Of a stretch of DNA of 64,000 nucleotides, positions 43,328 through 52,736 are shown one piece after another. Every line of letters starts with the position of its first letter. Within the stretch, counting starts at the first letter, position 1. The translations under genes and the position numbers were made by a program. A model generated the notes under the pieces. The model searched no databases. It was given only the letters and a program-made list of their open reading frames with translations, and was not told where the DNA came from. Source of the DNA: Thalassovita mangrovi (lineage in GTDB: Bacteria; Pseudomonadota; Alphaproteobacteria; Rhodobacterales; Rhodobacteraceae); NCBI RefSeq assembly GCF_009857745.1, contig NZ_WWEN01000004.1, positions 310,001-374,000 of the forward strand, given 5' to 3'.

Positions 43328-45741
43328 ACGACATGGCACCAGACCGCGAAAACCGCGCCGCCGGCCTCAAGGGCATGGGGTGTTCACGCAAACGGGTCGA
43401 AGACGTCCGCTTCACGCAAGGAAAGGGCAATTACGTCGATGACGTGAAACTTCCCGGGATGCTGCATGGCGATTTCGTGCGCTCGCCCTACGCCCATGCG
43501 CGGGTCAAGAACATCGACATTTCCAAGGCGATGGAACTCGACGGCGTCGTCGCCGTTCTGACCGCCAAGGATCTCGAACCGCTGGGGCTGCACTGGATGC
43601 CGACCCTTGCCGGCGACAAGCAGATGGTGCTGGCCGACGGCAAGGTGCTGTTCCAGGGCCAGGAAGTCGCCTTCGTCGTCGCCCGCGACCGCTACGTCGC
43701 CGCCGACGCGGTGGAACTGGTCGAGGTTGAATACGAGGAACTTCCCGTCATCACCAACCCGTTCGAGGCGTTGCAATCCGACGTCGTGCTGCGCGAAGAC
43801 CTCGAAGGTCAGACCGAAGGCGCGCACGGGCCGCGCAAGCATCACAACCACATCTTCACCTGGGAACAGGGCGATGAGGCCGCCACCAACGAGGTGATGG
43901 ACAATGCCGAGGTCGTCGCCGAGGAGGAGATGTATTACCACCGCACCCATCCGTGCCCGCTGGAAACCTGCGGCGCGGTGGCGTCGATGGACAAGGTCAA
44001 CGGCAAGCTGACCGTCTGGGGCACCTTCCAGGCGCCGCATGTGGTGCGCACCGTCGCGTCGCTGCTGTCGGGGATCGAGGAACACAATATCCGCGTCATC
44101 AGCCCCGATATCGGCGGCGGTTTCGGCAACAAGGTCGGGGTCTACCCGGGCTATGTCTGTTCCATCGTCGCCTCGATCGTGACCGGCGTGCCGGTCAAGT
44201 GGATCGAGGATCGGATGGAAAACCTGATGTCCACCGCCTTCGCCCGCGATTACTGGATGAAGGGGCGGATTTCGGCCACCAAGGACGGCAAGATCACCGG
44301 GCTGCATTGCCACGTGACGGCAGATCACGGCGGCTTCGACGCCTGCGCCGACCCGACCAAGTTCCCGGCCGGGTTCATGAATATCTGCACCGGGTCCTAT
44401 GACATCCCGGTCGCCTACCTGGCGGTCGACGGGGTTTACACCAACAAGGCCCCCGGCGGCGTGTCCTATCGCTGTTCCTTCCGGGTGACCGAGGCGGTGT
44501 ATTTCATCGAACGGATGATCGAGGTGCTGGCGATCGAGCTGGGCATGGATGCGGCCGAACTGCGCCGGATCAACTTCATACGCAAGGATCAGTTCCCCTA
44601 TAAGGCCGCGCTTGGCTGGGAATATGACAGCGGCGATTACCACACCGCCTGGGACAAGGCGATGAAGGCGGTCGATTACGACGGTCTGCGTAAAGAACAG
44701 GCGGAACGGGTCGAGGCCTTCAAGCGCGGGGAAACCCGGTCGCTGATGGGCATCGGTCTGACCTTCTTTACCGAAATCGTCGGCGCCGGTCCGGTGAAAA
44801 ACTGCGACATCCTGGGGATGGGGATGTTCGACAGCTGCGAGATTCGCATTCACCCCACCGGGTCGGCGATTGCCCGTCTGGGCACCATCAGCCAGGGTCA
44901 GGGCCACGCCACCACGTTCGCCCAGATCCTGGCCACGGAAACCGGCATCCCGGCAGACAGCATCACCATCGAGGAAGGCGATACCGATACCGCGCCCTAT
45001 GGGCTTGGCACCTACGGATCGCGCTCGACCCCGGTGGCGGGGGCGGCGACGGCGCTGGCGGGGCGGAAAATCCGCGCCAAGGCGCAGATGATCGCGGCCT
45101 ATCTGCTCGAGGTGCATGACGACGACGTGGAATTCGACGTCGACCGGTTCGTGGTCAAGGGCGCGCCGGAGCGGTTCAAGACGATGAAGGAAATCGCCTA
45201 TGCCGCCTATAATCAGGCGATCCCGGGGATTGAGCCGGGGCTGGAAGCGGTCAGCTACTACGATCCGCCCAACATGACCTATCCGTTCGGCGCTTATGTC
45301 TGCGTGATGGATATCGACGTCGATACCGGCGTGCCGACGATCCGCCGCTTCTATGCGCTGGACGATTGCGGCACCCGGATCAACCCGATGATCATCGAGG
45401 GCCAGGTGCATGGCGGTCTGACCGAGGCGCTGGCCGTCGCCCTGGGGCAGGAGATCGCCTATGACGACCTGGGCAACGTCAAGACCGGCACGTTGATGGA
45501 TTTCTTCCTGCCGACCATGGTGGAAGTCCCCAATTACGAAACTGACCACACCGTGACCCCCAGCCCGCATCACCCGATCGGCGCCAAGGGCGTGGGCGAA
45601 AGCCCCCATGTCGGTGGCGTGCCGTGTTTTTCCAACGCGATCCAGGATGCGTTCCGCCCCTTCGGGCTGCGCCATACCAACATGCCGCACGATCACTGGC
45701 GCATCTGGAAGACCGCCAACGATCTGGGCCTGCACGGCTGA
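43324..45741 (+). CDS. coxL: Aerobic CO dehydrogenase large subunit, form I
   Basis: The start is ATG 43324 overlapping the coxS stop, giving 805 residues. The active-site loop [17 protein letters not shown] contains Cys384 (equivalent to the Cu-binding Cys388 of Oligotropha). [13 protein letters not shown] carries Glu759 (equivalent to Glu763). The Cys-Ser-Phe-Arg loop marks the true (form I) CO dehydrogenase, distinct from form II enzymes with AYRGAGR. One deviation is Ser (codon TCC, 44464-44466) in place of the first Ala of the AYRCSFR motif. It oxidises CO to CO2 at the Mo-Cu centre using molybdopterin cytosine dinucleotide. Confidence 0.95.
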   Translation: MNDMAPDRENRAAGLKGMGCSRKRVEDVRFTQGKGNYVDDVKLPGMLHGDFVRSPYAHARVKNIDISKAMELDGVVAVLTAKDLEPLGLHWMPTLAGDKQMVLADGKVLFQGQEVAFVVARDRYVAADAVELVEVEYEELPVITNPFEALQSDVVLREDLEGQTEGAHGPRKHHNHIFTWEQGDEAATNEVMDNAEVVAEEEMYYHRTHPCPLETCGAVASMDKVNGKLTVWGTFQAPHVVRTVASLLSGIEEHNIRVISPDIGGGFGNKVGVYPGYVCSIVASIVTGVPVKWIEDRMENLMSTAFARDYWMKGRISATKDGKITGLHCHVTADHGGFDACADPTKFPAGFMNICTGSYDIPVAYLAVDGVYTNKAPGGVSYRCSFRVTEAVYFIERMIEVLAIELGMDAAELRRINFIRKDQFPYKAALGWEYDSGDYHTAWDKAMKAVDYDGLRKEQAERVEAFKRGETRSLMGIGLTFFTEIVGAGPVKNCDILGMGMFDSCEIRIHPTGSAIARLGTISQGQGHATTFAQILATETGIPADSITIEEGDTDTAPYGLGTYGSRSTPVAGAATALAGRKIRAKAQMIAAYLLEVHDDDVEFDVDRFVVKGAPERFKTMKEIAYAAYNQAIPGIEPGLEAVSYYDPPNMTYPFGAYVCVMDIDVDTGVPTIRRFYALDDCGTRINPMIIEGQVHGGLTEALAVALGQEIAYDDLGNVKTGTLMDFFLPTMVEVPNYETDHTVTPSPHHPIGAKGVGESPHVGGVPCFSNAIQDAFRPFGLRHTNMPHDHWRIWKTANDLGLHG

Positions 45742-45748
45742 GGATCAA

Positions 45749-45780
45749 GGCTGCTCCGGGGAACCGGGGCAGCCGTTTTC
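45749..45780 (+). terminator. Hairpin with short T-run between coxL and coxD
   Basis: Arms 45749-45759 and 45764-45774 form an 11-bp stem (one G-U pair) with a GGAA loop, followed by GTTTTC. It sits in the 45-base gap between coxL and coxD. It may act as an attenuator that lowers expression of the maturation genes relative to coxMSL. The T-run is only four bases. Confidence 0.6.
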
Positions 45781-45786
45781 CGGGAT

Positions 45787-46668
45787 ATGAAAATGAACTG
45801 GACCGACTTGCAAACCGCGATGGCCGACACCGGCTATGTCGCCTCGGACGATCTGGCGATGGCGGCGCATCTGGCGCTGGCCCTCGGTCGGCCTTTGCTG
45901 CTGGAAGGCGCGGCGGGCGTCGGCAAGACCGAGGTCGCGCGGGTGCTGTCGCGGGTTCTGGATACCCGTCTGATCCGGCTGCAATGCTACGAAGGGCTCG
46001 ACGCGGCGCAGGCGATCTATGAATGGAATTACCAGCGTCAGCTCTTGGCGATCCGCGCTGCCGCCGAGGACGGCCAGACCGGGCGCGAGGTCGAAGACCG
46101 CATCTTTTCCGAAGACTACCTGCTGCAGCGCCCGCTGCTGCAGGCGATCCGGCAGGATACCCCGCCGGTTCTGCTGATCGACGAAATCGACCGCGCCGAC
46201 GAGGAATTCGAAGCCTACCTGCTGGAAGTCCTGTCCGATTTCCAGATCACCATTCCCGAACTCGGCACCATCACTGCCACATCGCGCCCGGTGGTGATCC
46301 TGACCGCCAACGGCACCCGCGATCTGTCCGACGCATTGCGCCGCCGCTGCCTTTACGCCCATGTGTCCTATCCGGACCGGCAGACCGAACTGGCGATCCT
46401 GAACGCCCGCTGCCCGGATATCGAATCCGCGCTGGCGCGCCAGATCGTGGGCTTCGTGCAATCGCTGCGCAAGGAAGACCTGGAAAAGAAACCGGGCGTC
46501 GCCGAGATGCTCGATTTCGCCGCCGCCCTGTCAGGGCTTGGCATCGCCGATTTGACCGCCGACCCGGTGGTGTTGCAGGCGACGCTGGCCACGCTGCTAA
46601 AGACGCAGACCGACCGCGACAACATCACCACCGAGGTCGCGCAGCGGCTGGCGGGGAAAGCGGCATGA
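45787..46668 (+). CDS. coxD: MoxR-family AAA+ ATPase, CoxD
   Basis: A 293-residue ATPase with Walker A LLEGAAGVGKTEVARVL (residues about 38-54), Walker B PPVLLIDEIDRADEEFEAYL, and sensor NGTRDLSDALRRRCLYAHVSYP. In the CODH systems studied, CoxD helps assemble the Cu-S part of the active site. The gene follows coxL after a hairpin. Its stop overlaps the coxE start (ATGA). Confidence 0.9.
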   Translation: MKMNWTDLQTAMADTGYVASDDLAMAAHLALALGRPLLLEGAAGVGKTEVARVLSRVLDTRLIRLQCYEGLDAAQAIYEWNYQRQLLAIRAAAEDGQTGREVEDRIFSEDYLLQRPLLQAIRQDTPPVLLIDEIDRADEEFEAYLLEVLSDFQITIPELGTITATSRPVVILTANGTRDLSDALRRRCLYAHVSYPDRQTELAILNARCPDIESALARQIVGFVQSLRKEDLEKKPGVAEMLDFAAALSGLGIADLTADPVVLQATLATLLKTQTDRDNITTEVAQRLAGKAA

Positions 46669-47846
46669 GCCGGGTCACCAAATTTGCCGCCCGCGATGCC
46701 GGGCCCGCCGCGCGGATGGCCGGGTTCATGGCGCATCTGCGGCAAAACGGGCTGCGGCTGGGGGTGGCCGAAACCGAAACCGCGCTGGCGGCGCTGACGC
46801 AGGTGAACGCCGCCGACCCTGATCAGGCCCGCCATGCGCTGAAGGCGGTTTGTGCCGGCAATGCCGAGGAAGCGGAGCAGTTCGACGACCTGTTCAACGC
46901 CTTCTGGCTGGATGCCGGCCGGGTGCGGACACGGGCGGTGCCGAAAACCGATGCCGCGGCCAAGGATCACGTCCATTCCTCGCGCGACGGGGCAGGGGAA
47001 GCGGCTTCGGGCGCGGGCACCGCCACCGCGCCCGACGGCGGTGAAGGTGCTGCAGAAAGCGATGGCGAGGGCAGGCTGATCGCCGCCCGCACCGCCAACC
47101 TGATGAAGAAGGACCTGCGCGATCTGGTCCGGCCCGAGGATATCGCCGAGGCCGAACTGGTCGCCCGGCGCTTGGGGCTGGCGCTGAACCACCGCCGGTC
47201 GCGCCGTCGCAAGGCGGCCCTGAAAGGCGACCGGCTGCATTTCCGCAAACTGATCCGCCACAGCCTGTCGACGGGCGGCGAACCGCTGCGCCTGCCAATG
47301 AAGCAGCGCCCCGACCGGCCGCTGAAAGTGGTGGCGCTGTGCGACGTGTCGGGATCGATGGGGCTTTATGCGCAGGTCTTCCTGTCCTTCATGGCGGGGC
47401 TGATGCGCGCCGATCCGGCGACCGACGCCTATCTCTTTCACACCCGGCTGGTGCGCATCGCCGACGCGCTGCGTGACCCCGACCCGCTGCGCGCGGTGGG
47501 GCGGATGTCGCTGCTGGCCGAGGGCTTTGGCGGCGGATCGAAAATCGGCGCTTCGCTGACCCAGTTCGCCCGCAGCTACGCGCGCCGCTTCGTCGATGGC
47601 CGCACCGTCGTTCTGATCCTGTCGGACGGCTACGACACCGACCCGCCCGAAGACATCGCCGAGGCGCTGGCGGCGCTGAAGAAACGCGGCTGCAAGATCA
47701 TCTGGCTGAACCCGCTGAAAGGCTGGGACGGCTATGAGGCGGTGGCGCGCGGCATGTCCGCGGCGCTGCCTTACATCGACCTGTTTCGCCCGGCCAACCG
47801 GCTGGTCGATCTGGCCGCCCTTGAACCGGAGCTGACCCGACTATGA
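46665..47846 (+). CDS. coxE: VWA-domain protein CoxE
   Basis: The start is ATG 46665 at the coxD stop, giving 393 residues. The C-terminal VWA domain carries the MIDAS motif CDVSGSMGLYAQVFL (about residue 223) and LSDGYDTDPPEDIAEAL. The N-terminal region (RMAGFMAHLRQNGLRLGVAE) is typical of CoxE. A low-complexity Asp/Gly/Ala stretch (about 110-135) separates the halves. CoxE partners CoxD in CODH maturation. ATGA overlap with coxF. Confidence 0.9.
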   Translation: MSRVTKFAARDAGPAARMAGFMAHLRQNGLRLGVAETETALAALTQVNAADPDQARHALKAVCAGNAEEAEQFDDLFNAFWLDAGRVRTRAVPKTDAAAKDHVHSSRDGAGEAASGAGTATAPDGGEGAAESDGEGRLIAARTANLMKKDLRDLVRPEDIAEAELVARRLGLALNHRRSRRRKAALKGDRLHFRKLIRHSLSTGGEPLRLPMKQRPDRPLKVVALCDVSGSMGLYAQVFLSFMAGLMRADPATDAYLFHTRLVRIADALRDPDPLRAVGRMSLLAEGFGGGSKIGASLTQFARSYARRFVDGRTVVLILSDGYDTDPPEDIAEALAALKKRGCKIIWLNPLKGWDGYEAVARGMSAALPYIDLFRPANRLVDLAALEPELTRL

Positions 47847-48646
47847 CCCTTGCAGAGCTGGACAATACCGACCTTGCCGGGCTGGCGCAGGACCTGCGCG
47901 CGCGCGGCGAACCCTTCGCCATCGCCACCGTGATCCGCACACTGGGCGCGACGGCGGCGAAACCCGGGGCCAAGGCGCTGCTGGGCGCGGACGGCGATAT
48001 CCGGCAGGGCTGGATCGGCGGCGGCTGCGTGCGCGCGGCTTTGCGCCGGGCCACCGAACGGGCGATCCGGGACCGGAAACCGCAGCTGATTTCGCTGCAA
48101 CCGCAGGACCTGCTGGCGGAAAAGGGCATTGATGCGGGGGCAGACCTGGACGGTATCCGCTATGCCCGCAACGGCTGCCCGTCGAAGGGATCGATGGATA
48201 TCTTCGTCGAACCGATCCTGCCGCAGCCCGAACTGGTGGTGATCGGCGCCTCGCCGGTGGCCCACGCGCTGGCCCGGCTGGCGCCGCAATTTCAATGGGC
48301 GGTGACGGCCACCGACACCGCGCCCGATCTGATCCCGACACCGAAGGGCGCGCGGCGCATGGTGGTGGTCGCCACGCAAGGGGCGGGCGATCTGGACGGG
48401 CTGCAATGCGCGCTGTCTTCGGGGGCCGAATTCGTGGCCTTCGTCGGCAGCCGCCGCAAATTCGCTGCCCTTGCGGACAAGCTGATCGCCGCCGGGGTGG
48501 ACCAGACCGAAATCGACAAGGTCGAAGCGCCCGCAGGATTGGCCATCGACGCGGTCACGCCCGAGGAAATCGCCCTGTCGATCCTTGCCCAGCTGATCCA
48601 GCAGCGCCGCCGCCACCAGCGCGGGCAGGGCGGCGATCATGACTGA
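47843..48646 (+). CDS. coxF: XdhC/CoxF-family maturation protein
   Basis: A 267-residue protein. The XdhC N-terminal domain (AIATVIRTLGATAAKPGAKA and QGWIGGGCVRAALRRATER) is followed by a Rossmann-like C-terminal domain (ELVVIGASPVAHALARLAP). The final residues are rich in Gln, Arg and His. CoxF/XdhC proteins bind the sulfurated Mo cofactor and deliver it to the apo-enzyme. The start overlaps the coxE stop. The following 33-codon gene begins 34 bases after the stop. Confidence 0.88.
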   Translation: MTLAELDNTDLAGLAQDLRARGEPFAIATVIRTLGATAAKPGAKALLGADGDIRQGWIGGGCVRAALRRATERAIRDRKPQLISLQPQDLLAEKGIDAGADLDGIRYARNGCPSKGSMDIFVEPILPQPELVVIGASPVAHALARLAPQFQWAVTATDTAPDLIPTPKGARRMVVVATQGAGDLDGLQCALSSGAEFVAFVGSRRKFAALADKLIAAGVDQTEIDKVEAPAGLAIDAVTPEEIALSILAQLIQQRRRHQRGQGGDHD

Positions 48647-48679
48647 CACCAAGCTTTCAACCGCACCGAAGGAGGCCCC

Positions 48680-48781
48680 ATGAAACGCATCGTCACCCTG
48701 CTGCGCAGATTGCGCAGCCGCACCGAACTGACGCCCGAGCAGGCCGAAACCCTGGCCCGGGTCAAATTCCCCTGTTGCTAA
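48680..48781 (+). CDS. 33-residue small basic protein ending in Cys-Cys, within the cox operon
   Basis: ATG 48680 follows a near-perfect AAGGAGG (48669-48675) and the frame ends at TAA 48779-48781. The product is basic at the start (MKRIVTLLRRLRSRTEL), with TPEQAETLARVKF and a terminal Pro-Cys-Cys. It lies between coxF and coxG in the same direction, and coxG's ribosome site (AAGAAGGA) overlaps its stop. The vicinal cysteines at the C-terminus suggest metal or copper handling, or a persulfide role in active-site assembly. No family was recognised. A strong Shine-Dalgarno and operon position make it a likely real gene. Confidence 0.7.
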   Translation: MKRIVTLLRRLRSRTELTPEQAETLARVKFPCC

Positions 48782-48792
48782 GAAGGACCGAC

Positions 48793-49242
48793 ATGGAACT
48801 GAATGAAGAAATCACCATCGATGCCCCCAAGGCCCGTGTTTACGCCGCGCTGAACGACCCTGACATCCTGCGTCAGTGCATTCCCGGCTGCGAGGAGCTG
48901 ATCCAGCATTCCGACACCGAACTGGAAGCTAAGGTCGTGCTCAAGGTCGGCCCCGTGAAGGCACGGTTCAGCGGCAATGTTGTGCTGGACAAATCGGGCG
49001 CGCCGGATGCGTTTTCGCTGTCCGGGCAGGGCAATGGCGGCGCGGCGGGCCATGCCAAGGGCAGCGCCGACGTCACGCTGGAAGAAAGCGGCGAACAGAC
49101 CATCCTGCGCTACGCCGCCAAGGCGGAAATCGGCGGCAAGCTGGCGCAGCTGGGCAGCCGGTTGATCCAGAGCACCGCCAAGAAACTGGCGGCGAAATTC
49201 TTCAAGAGCTTCGCCGAGGCGGTGAGCGCGGTCGAGGCCTGA
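48793..49242 (+). CDS. coxG: CoxG-family SRPBCC protein (short form)
   Basis: The start is ATG 48793 with AAGAAGGA eight bases upstream, giving 149 residues. The SRPBCC/CoxG domain shows ITIDAPKARVYAALNDPDIL then RQCIPGCEEL, VVLKVGPVKARFSGNVVLDK, RYAAKAEIGGKLAQLGSRLI and QSTAKKLAAKFFKSFAEAV. CoxG tethers CODH to the membrane and may carry quinone. Longer relatives have a C-terminal extension with membrane-binding character, and this copy stops after the core domain. It is the last cox gene in the window. Confidence 0.9.
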   Translation: MELNEEITIDAPKARVYAALNDPDILRQCIPGCEELIQHSDTELEAKVVLKVGPVKARFSGNVVLDKSGAPDAFSLSGQGNGGAAGHAKGSADVTLEESGEQTILRYAAKAEIGGKLAQLGSRLIQSTAKKLAAKFFKSFAEAVSAVEA

Positions 49243-49423
49243 GCAAAGACCCCCCGGGGATCAGGCACCCCGGTCAGGCCGATGAGACGGCGGGCCCGCG
49301 TGATGCGGTGTCCGCCGTTCCCTTGTCTGGCCGGACCCGGGGGGTGACAAAGCCCTGTCAAACCGTTGCTGCCTGTTCTATAGGGTCCGCTGATACGCGA
49401 ACCGCAAAGGAAGACGCCGCGCG

Positions 49424-50173
49424 ATGACCACATGGCCGGAAGGATACGGGCGACGGGTGCTCGACACTGTCGACAGCACCAATGCCGAAGCGGCGCGGAT
49501 CGCGCCGGAGCTGTCCGGGCCGGAATGGATCCTCGGGCTGCGCCAGACCGCCGGGCGCGGCCGTCGCGGCCGGGCCTGGACCGATCCGCCGGGCAATTTC
49601 GCCGCCACCCTGGTGATGCGCCCCGATGAGGCGCCCGACAAGGTGGCGTTGCGTTCCTTCGTGGCCTCGCTGGCGCTGTACGATGCCTTTGTCGCCGCCA
49701 CCGGGCGGGTGCAGGGATTGGCGCTGAAATGGCCCAACGACGTGCTGATGAACGGCGGCAAGATCGCGGGCATCCTACTGGAAAGCGCCGGTCACGGCGG
49801 CGGGCTCAGTCATTTCGCCATCGGAATCGGGGTGAACCTGAAAACCGCGCCGGGCAGCGGCGAGGTGGAGCAGGGCGCGTTTCCCCCGGTATCGCTCTTG
49901 GCCGAAACCGGCATCGCGGTCACTCCGGAAGATTTCCTAGACCTGCTGGCCGCCGCCTATGCCCGCTACGAGACGCAGTTTGTCACCTACGGTTTCGCGC
50001 CGATCCGCGAATTGTGGCTGTCGCGCGCGGCCCGGCTGGGCGAGGTGATCACTGCCCGCACCATGCGCGATGAAACGACCGGCACGTTCGAGACGGTGGA
50101 CGAGGCGGGCAATCTTGTCCTATCCACGGCGCAAACCCGCGTGGCGATCCCCGCGGCAGAGATTTTTTTCTGA
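49424..50173 (+). CDS. birA: Biotin-[acetyl-CoA carboxylase] ligase
   Basis: A 249-residue biotin-protein ligase. Active-site motifs are GRGRRGRAWTDPPGNFAATL (biotinyl-AMP loop) and ALKWPNDVLMNGGKIAGILL. It lacks an N-terminal DNA-binding domain, so it is a group I enzyme and not a repressor. AAGGAAG lies about 12 bases before ATG 49424. It is followed 13 bases later by coaX. The 181-base gap between coxG and birA has no visible gene or clear terminator. Confidence 0.92.
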   Translation: MTTWPEGYGRRVLDTVDSTNAEAARIAPELSGPEWILGLRQTAGRGRRGRAWTDPPGNFAATLVMRPDEAPDKVALRSFVASLALYDAFVAATGRVQGLALKWPNDVLMNGGKIAGILLESAGHGGGLSHFAIGIGVNLKTAPGSGEVEQGAFPPVSLLAETGIAVTPEDFLDLLAAAYARYETQFVTYGFAPIRELWLSRAARLGEVITARTMRDETTGTFETVDEAGNLVLSTAQTRVAIPAAEIFF

Positions 50174-50186
50174 GAAGGAGCGGCAG

Positions 50187-50966
50187 ATGCTTCTGGCAAT
50201 CGATTGCGGCAATACCAACACGGTCTTTTCGATCTGGGACGGGGAAAACATCCTGTGCACCCTGCGCGCCTCGACCGAACACCAGCGCACGGCGGACCAG
50301 TATTTCGTCTGGCTCAGCACGCTTTTGAACCATCACAAGCTGCCGCTCGACATCAACGCGGTGATCATCAGCTCCACCGTGCCGCGCGTCGTGTTCAACC
50401 TGCGTGTGCTGGCCGACCGCTATTTCAATTGCCGCCCGCTGGTGGTGGGCAAACCCGAATGCCTGCTGCCGAAACCGCCGCGCGTGGACGAAGGCACCCA
50501 GGTCGGTCCCGACCGTCTGGTCAATGCGGCAGGCGCCTATGACCGTTACGGCGGCGACCTGATCGTGGTCGATTTCGGCACCGCCACCACCTTCGACGTG
50601 GTCGGCGCCGACGGCGCCTATGAGGGCGGTGTGATCGCGCCGGGGGTGAATCTGAGCCTGCAGGCCTTGCATGAAGCGGCGGCGGCCTTACCTCATGTAG
50701 ACGTGACCAAGCCGCAAAAGGTGATTGGCACCAACACGGTCAGCTGTATGCAAAGCGGCGTGTTCTGGGGCTATGTCGGGCTGGTGCGTGAAATCTGTTC
50801 CCGGATCAAGGGTGAATACGAGCGGCCGATGAAGGTGATTTCCACCGGCGGCCTGGCGCCGCTTTTCGGACAGGGCGACGCGGTTTACGACATGTTCGAC
50901 GAATTTCTGACCATTCATGGCCTGACGGTCATACACAAATACAACGAGGATCAAGGCAACATATGA
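50187..50966 (+). CDS. coaX: Type III pantothenate kinase
   Basis: The start is ATG 50187 with GAAGGAG upstream, giving 259 residues. Conserved blocks: LLAIDCGNTNTVFSIW (phosphate-binding), TQVGPDRLVNAAGAYDRYGG, LIVVDFGTATTFDVVG (catalytic Asp), and GGVIAPGVNLSLQAL. It catalyses the first step of coenzyme A synthesis. The stop overlaps the rnj start (ATGA). Confidence 0.95.
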   Translation: MLLAIDCGNTNTVFSIWDGENILCTLRASTEHQRTADQYFVWLSTLLNHHKLPLDINAVIISSTVPRVVFNLRVLADRYFNCRPLVVGKPECLLPKPPRVDEGTQVGPDRLVNAAGAYDRYGGDLIVVDFGTATTFDVVGADGAYEGGVIAPGVNLSLQALHEAAAALPHVDVTKPQKVIGTNTVSCMQSGVFWGYVGLVREICSRIKGEYERPMKVISTGGLAPLFGQGDAVYDMFDEFLTIHGLTVIHKYNEDQGNI

Positions 50967-52633
50967 GCAGCGACAGGCTGATTTACCTCCCTCTCGGCGG
51001 CGCCGGCGAGATCGGAATGAATTGTTACGTTTACGGCTACGGGCCGGCGGATCAGGAACGCCTGATCCTGGTCGATCTCGGCGTGACCTTCCCGGACATG
51101 GACGGCTCGCCCGGGGTCAACCTGATCCTGCCCGACATCGCCTGGCTGGAAGAACGCAAGGACCGGCTGGAGGCGATCTTCATCACCCACGCACACGAAG
51201 ACCACGTGGGTGCTGTGGGGCATCTGTACGAACGTCTGGGCGCGCCGGTCTATGCCCGCGCCTTCACCGCCAATATCGCGCGCGGCAAGCTGGAAGAATA
51301 CGGGCTGTCCGAAAAGGTCGTGCGCACCGTGTCGGCCTGGCCCGAAACCGTGCAGGCGGGGCCGTTCAGCGTGGGCTTCCTGCCGATTTCGCACTCGATC
51401 CCGGAAAGCGCGGGCCTGGTCATCGACAGCCCGGCGGGGCGCGTCGTGCATACCGGCGACTTCAAGCTCGACAAGACGCCGCTGGTGGGCGAACCGTGGG
51501 ACCCCGATCTCTGGGGCTCGGTCGCCAAGGACGGGGTGAAGGCGCTGATCTGCGATTCCACCAACGTGTTCAGCCCCGAGGCCGGCCGCTCCGAGGCCTC
51601 CATCGGTGACCAGCTCGAAAGCCTGGTGGACGAAGCGCCGGGCATGGTGGTGGCGACGACATTCGCCTCCAACGTGGCGCGGGTGAAAACGCTGGCCGAG
51701 GCCGGGCATCGCGCCGGGCGCTCGATCTGCCTGATGGGCCGGGCGATGCGGCGGATGATCGAGGCCGCCATCGAAACCGGCGTGCTGTCGGATTTCCCCA
51801 CCGTGGTCCCGGTCGAAGACGCCCGCAACATCCCGCGCGAAAACCTGATGCTGCTGGTCACCGGCAGCCAGGGCGAACGCCGCGCGGCATCGGCACAGCT
51901 GGCCAATGGCAAGTATAACGGCATCAGCCTGAAAGAGGGCGATCTGTTCCTGTTCTCGTCGAAAACCATCCCGGGGAATGAGCGCGGCGTGATCCGCATC
52001 ATGAACCAGTTTTCGGAAATGGGCGTCGACGTGGTCGACGACCGGGGCGGGCGCTATCACGTGTCGGGCCACGCCAACCGGCCCGATCTGGTCGAGATGC
52101 ACAAGGTGATGCACCCGGAAATGGTGATCCCGATGCATGGCGAACACCGCCACCTGCGCGAACATGCCAAGCTGGCCGAAAGCAACGGCTACACCTCGGC
52201 GATCGCGGTCAACGGCACCATGCTGGACCTGGGCGGGCATGCCCCCAAGGTCTGCGGCTTCGTCGAAACCGGGCGCACCTATCTCGACGGCACGGTGCAG
52301 ATCGGCGCGCTGGACGGGATCGTGCGCGACCGTATCCGCATGGCGCTGAACGGTCACGTGCTGGTCACGGTGATCGTGGACGAAGACGACGAGGTGCTGG
52401 GCGATCCGTGGTGTGAATTGCGCGGGCTGGCTGAAACCGGTCGGTCCAACGCACCGCTGGTCGATTGCCTGGAAGAAGACCTGAGCCAGTTCATCGGCCG
52501 CGCCGGTGCCAAGACCCTGCGCGACGATGACAAGCTGGAGGGCGAGTTGAAGAAGATCGTGCGCCAGACCACGCAGAACGAGATCGGCAAGAAGCCCGAG
52601 GTCACGGTGGTGATCAGCCGCCTGGTCGGCTAA
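50963..52633 (+). CDS. rnj: Ribonuclease J
   Basis: A 556-residue metallo-beta-lactamase/beta-CASP nuclease. The zinc motif ITHAHEDHVGAVGHL and the partners PISHSIPESAGL and VVHTGDFKLD are present. The beta-CASP region (CDSTNVFSPEAGRSEASIG, LMLLVTGSQGERRAASAQL) and the terminal Zn His (SGHANRPDL, MIPMHGEHRHL-type) are visible. It takes part in 5'-exo- and endonucleolytic RNA processing. A strong terminator follows. Confidence 0.95.
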   Translation: MSSDRLIYLPLGGAGEIGMNCYVYGYGPADQERLILVDLGVTFPDMDGSPGVNLILPDIAWLEERKDRLEAIFITHAHEDHVGAVGHLYERLGAPVYARAFTANIARGKLEEYGLSEKVVRTVSAWPETVQAGPFSVGFLPISHSIPESAGLVIDSPAGRVVHTGDFKLDKTPLVGEPWDPDLWGSVAKDGVKALICDSTNVFSPEAGRSEASIGDQLESLVDEAPGMVVATTFASNVARVKTLAEAGHRAGRSICLMGRAMRRMIEAAIETGVLSDFPTVVPVEDARNIPRENLMLLVTGSQGERRAASAQLANGKYNGISLKEGDLFLFSSKTIPGNERGVIRIMNQFSEMGVDVVDDRGGRYHVSGHANRPDLVEMHKVMHPEMVIPMHGEHRHLREHAKLAESNGYTSAIAVNGTMLDLGGHAPKVCGFVETGRTYLDGTVQIGALDGIVRDRIRMALNGHVLVTVIVDEDDEVLGDPWCELRGLAETGRSNAPLVDCLEEDLSQFIGRAGAKTLRDDDKLEGELKKIVRQTTQNEIGKKPEVTVVISRLVG

Positions 52634-52656
52634 GCCGCCCGGACAACCGGTAAAAC

Positions 52657-52690
52657 AAAGCCCCCTTCCTTTCGGAAGGGGGCTTTTTCG
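52657..52690 (+). terminator. Rho-independent terminator after rnj
   Basis: The perfect stem AAAGCCCCCTTCC (52657-52669) and GGAAGGGGGCTTT (52674-52686), with loop TTTC, is followed by more T's. It ends the birA-coaX-rnj operon. Confidence 0.92.
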
Positions 52691-52736
52691 TTCTTTGGGA
52701 TGAAGCGCTGGCGCAGACGTTGTCCCGCGCCTCGGA

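Noticed and set aside
43384-45735. 783-codon minus-strand frame opposite coxL
   Set aside because: coxL is unambiguous, so this is an antisense shadow.
48639-48683. 14-codon frame between coxF and the 33-residue gene
   Set aside because: It has no own ribosome site and no features, although its stop overlaps the next ATG.
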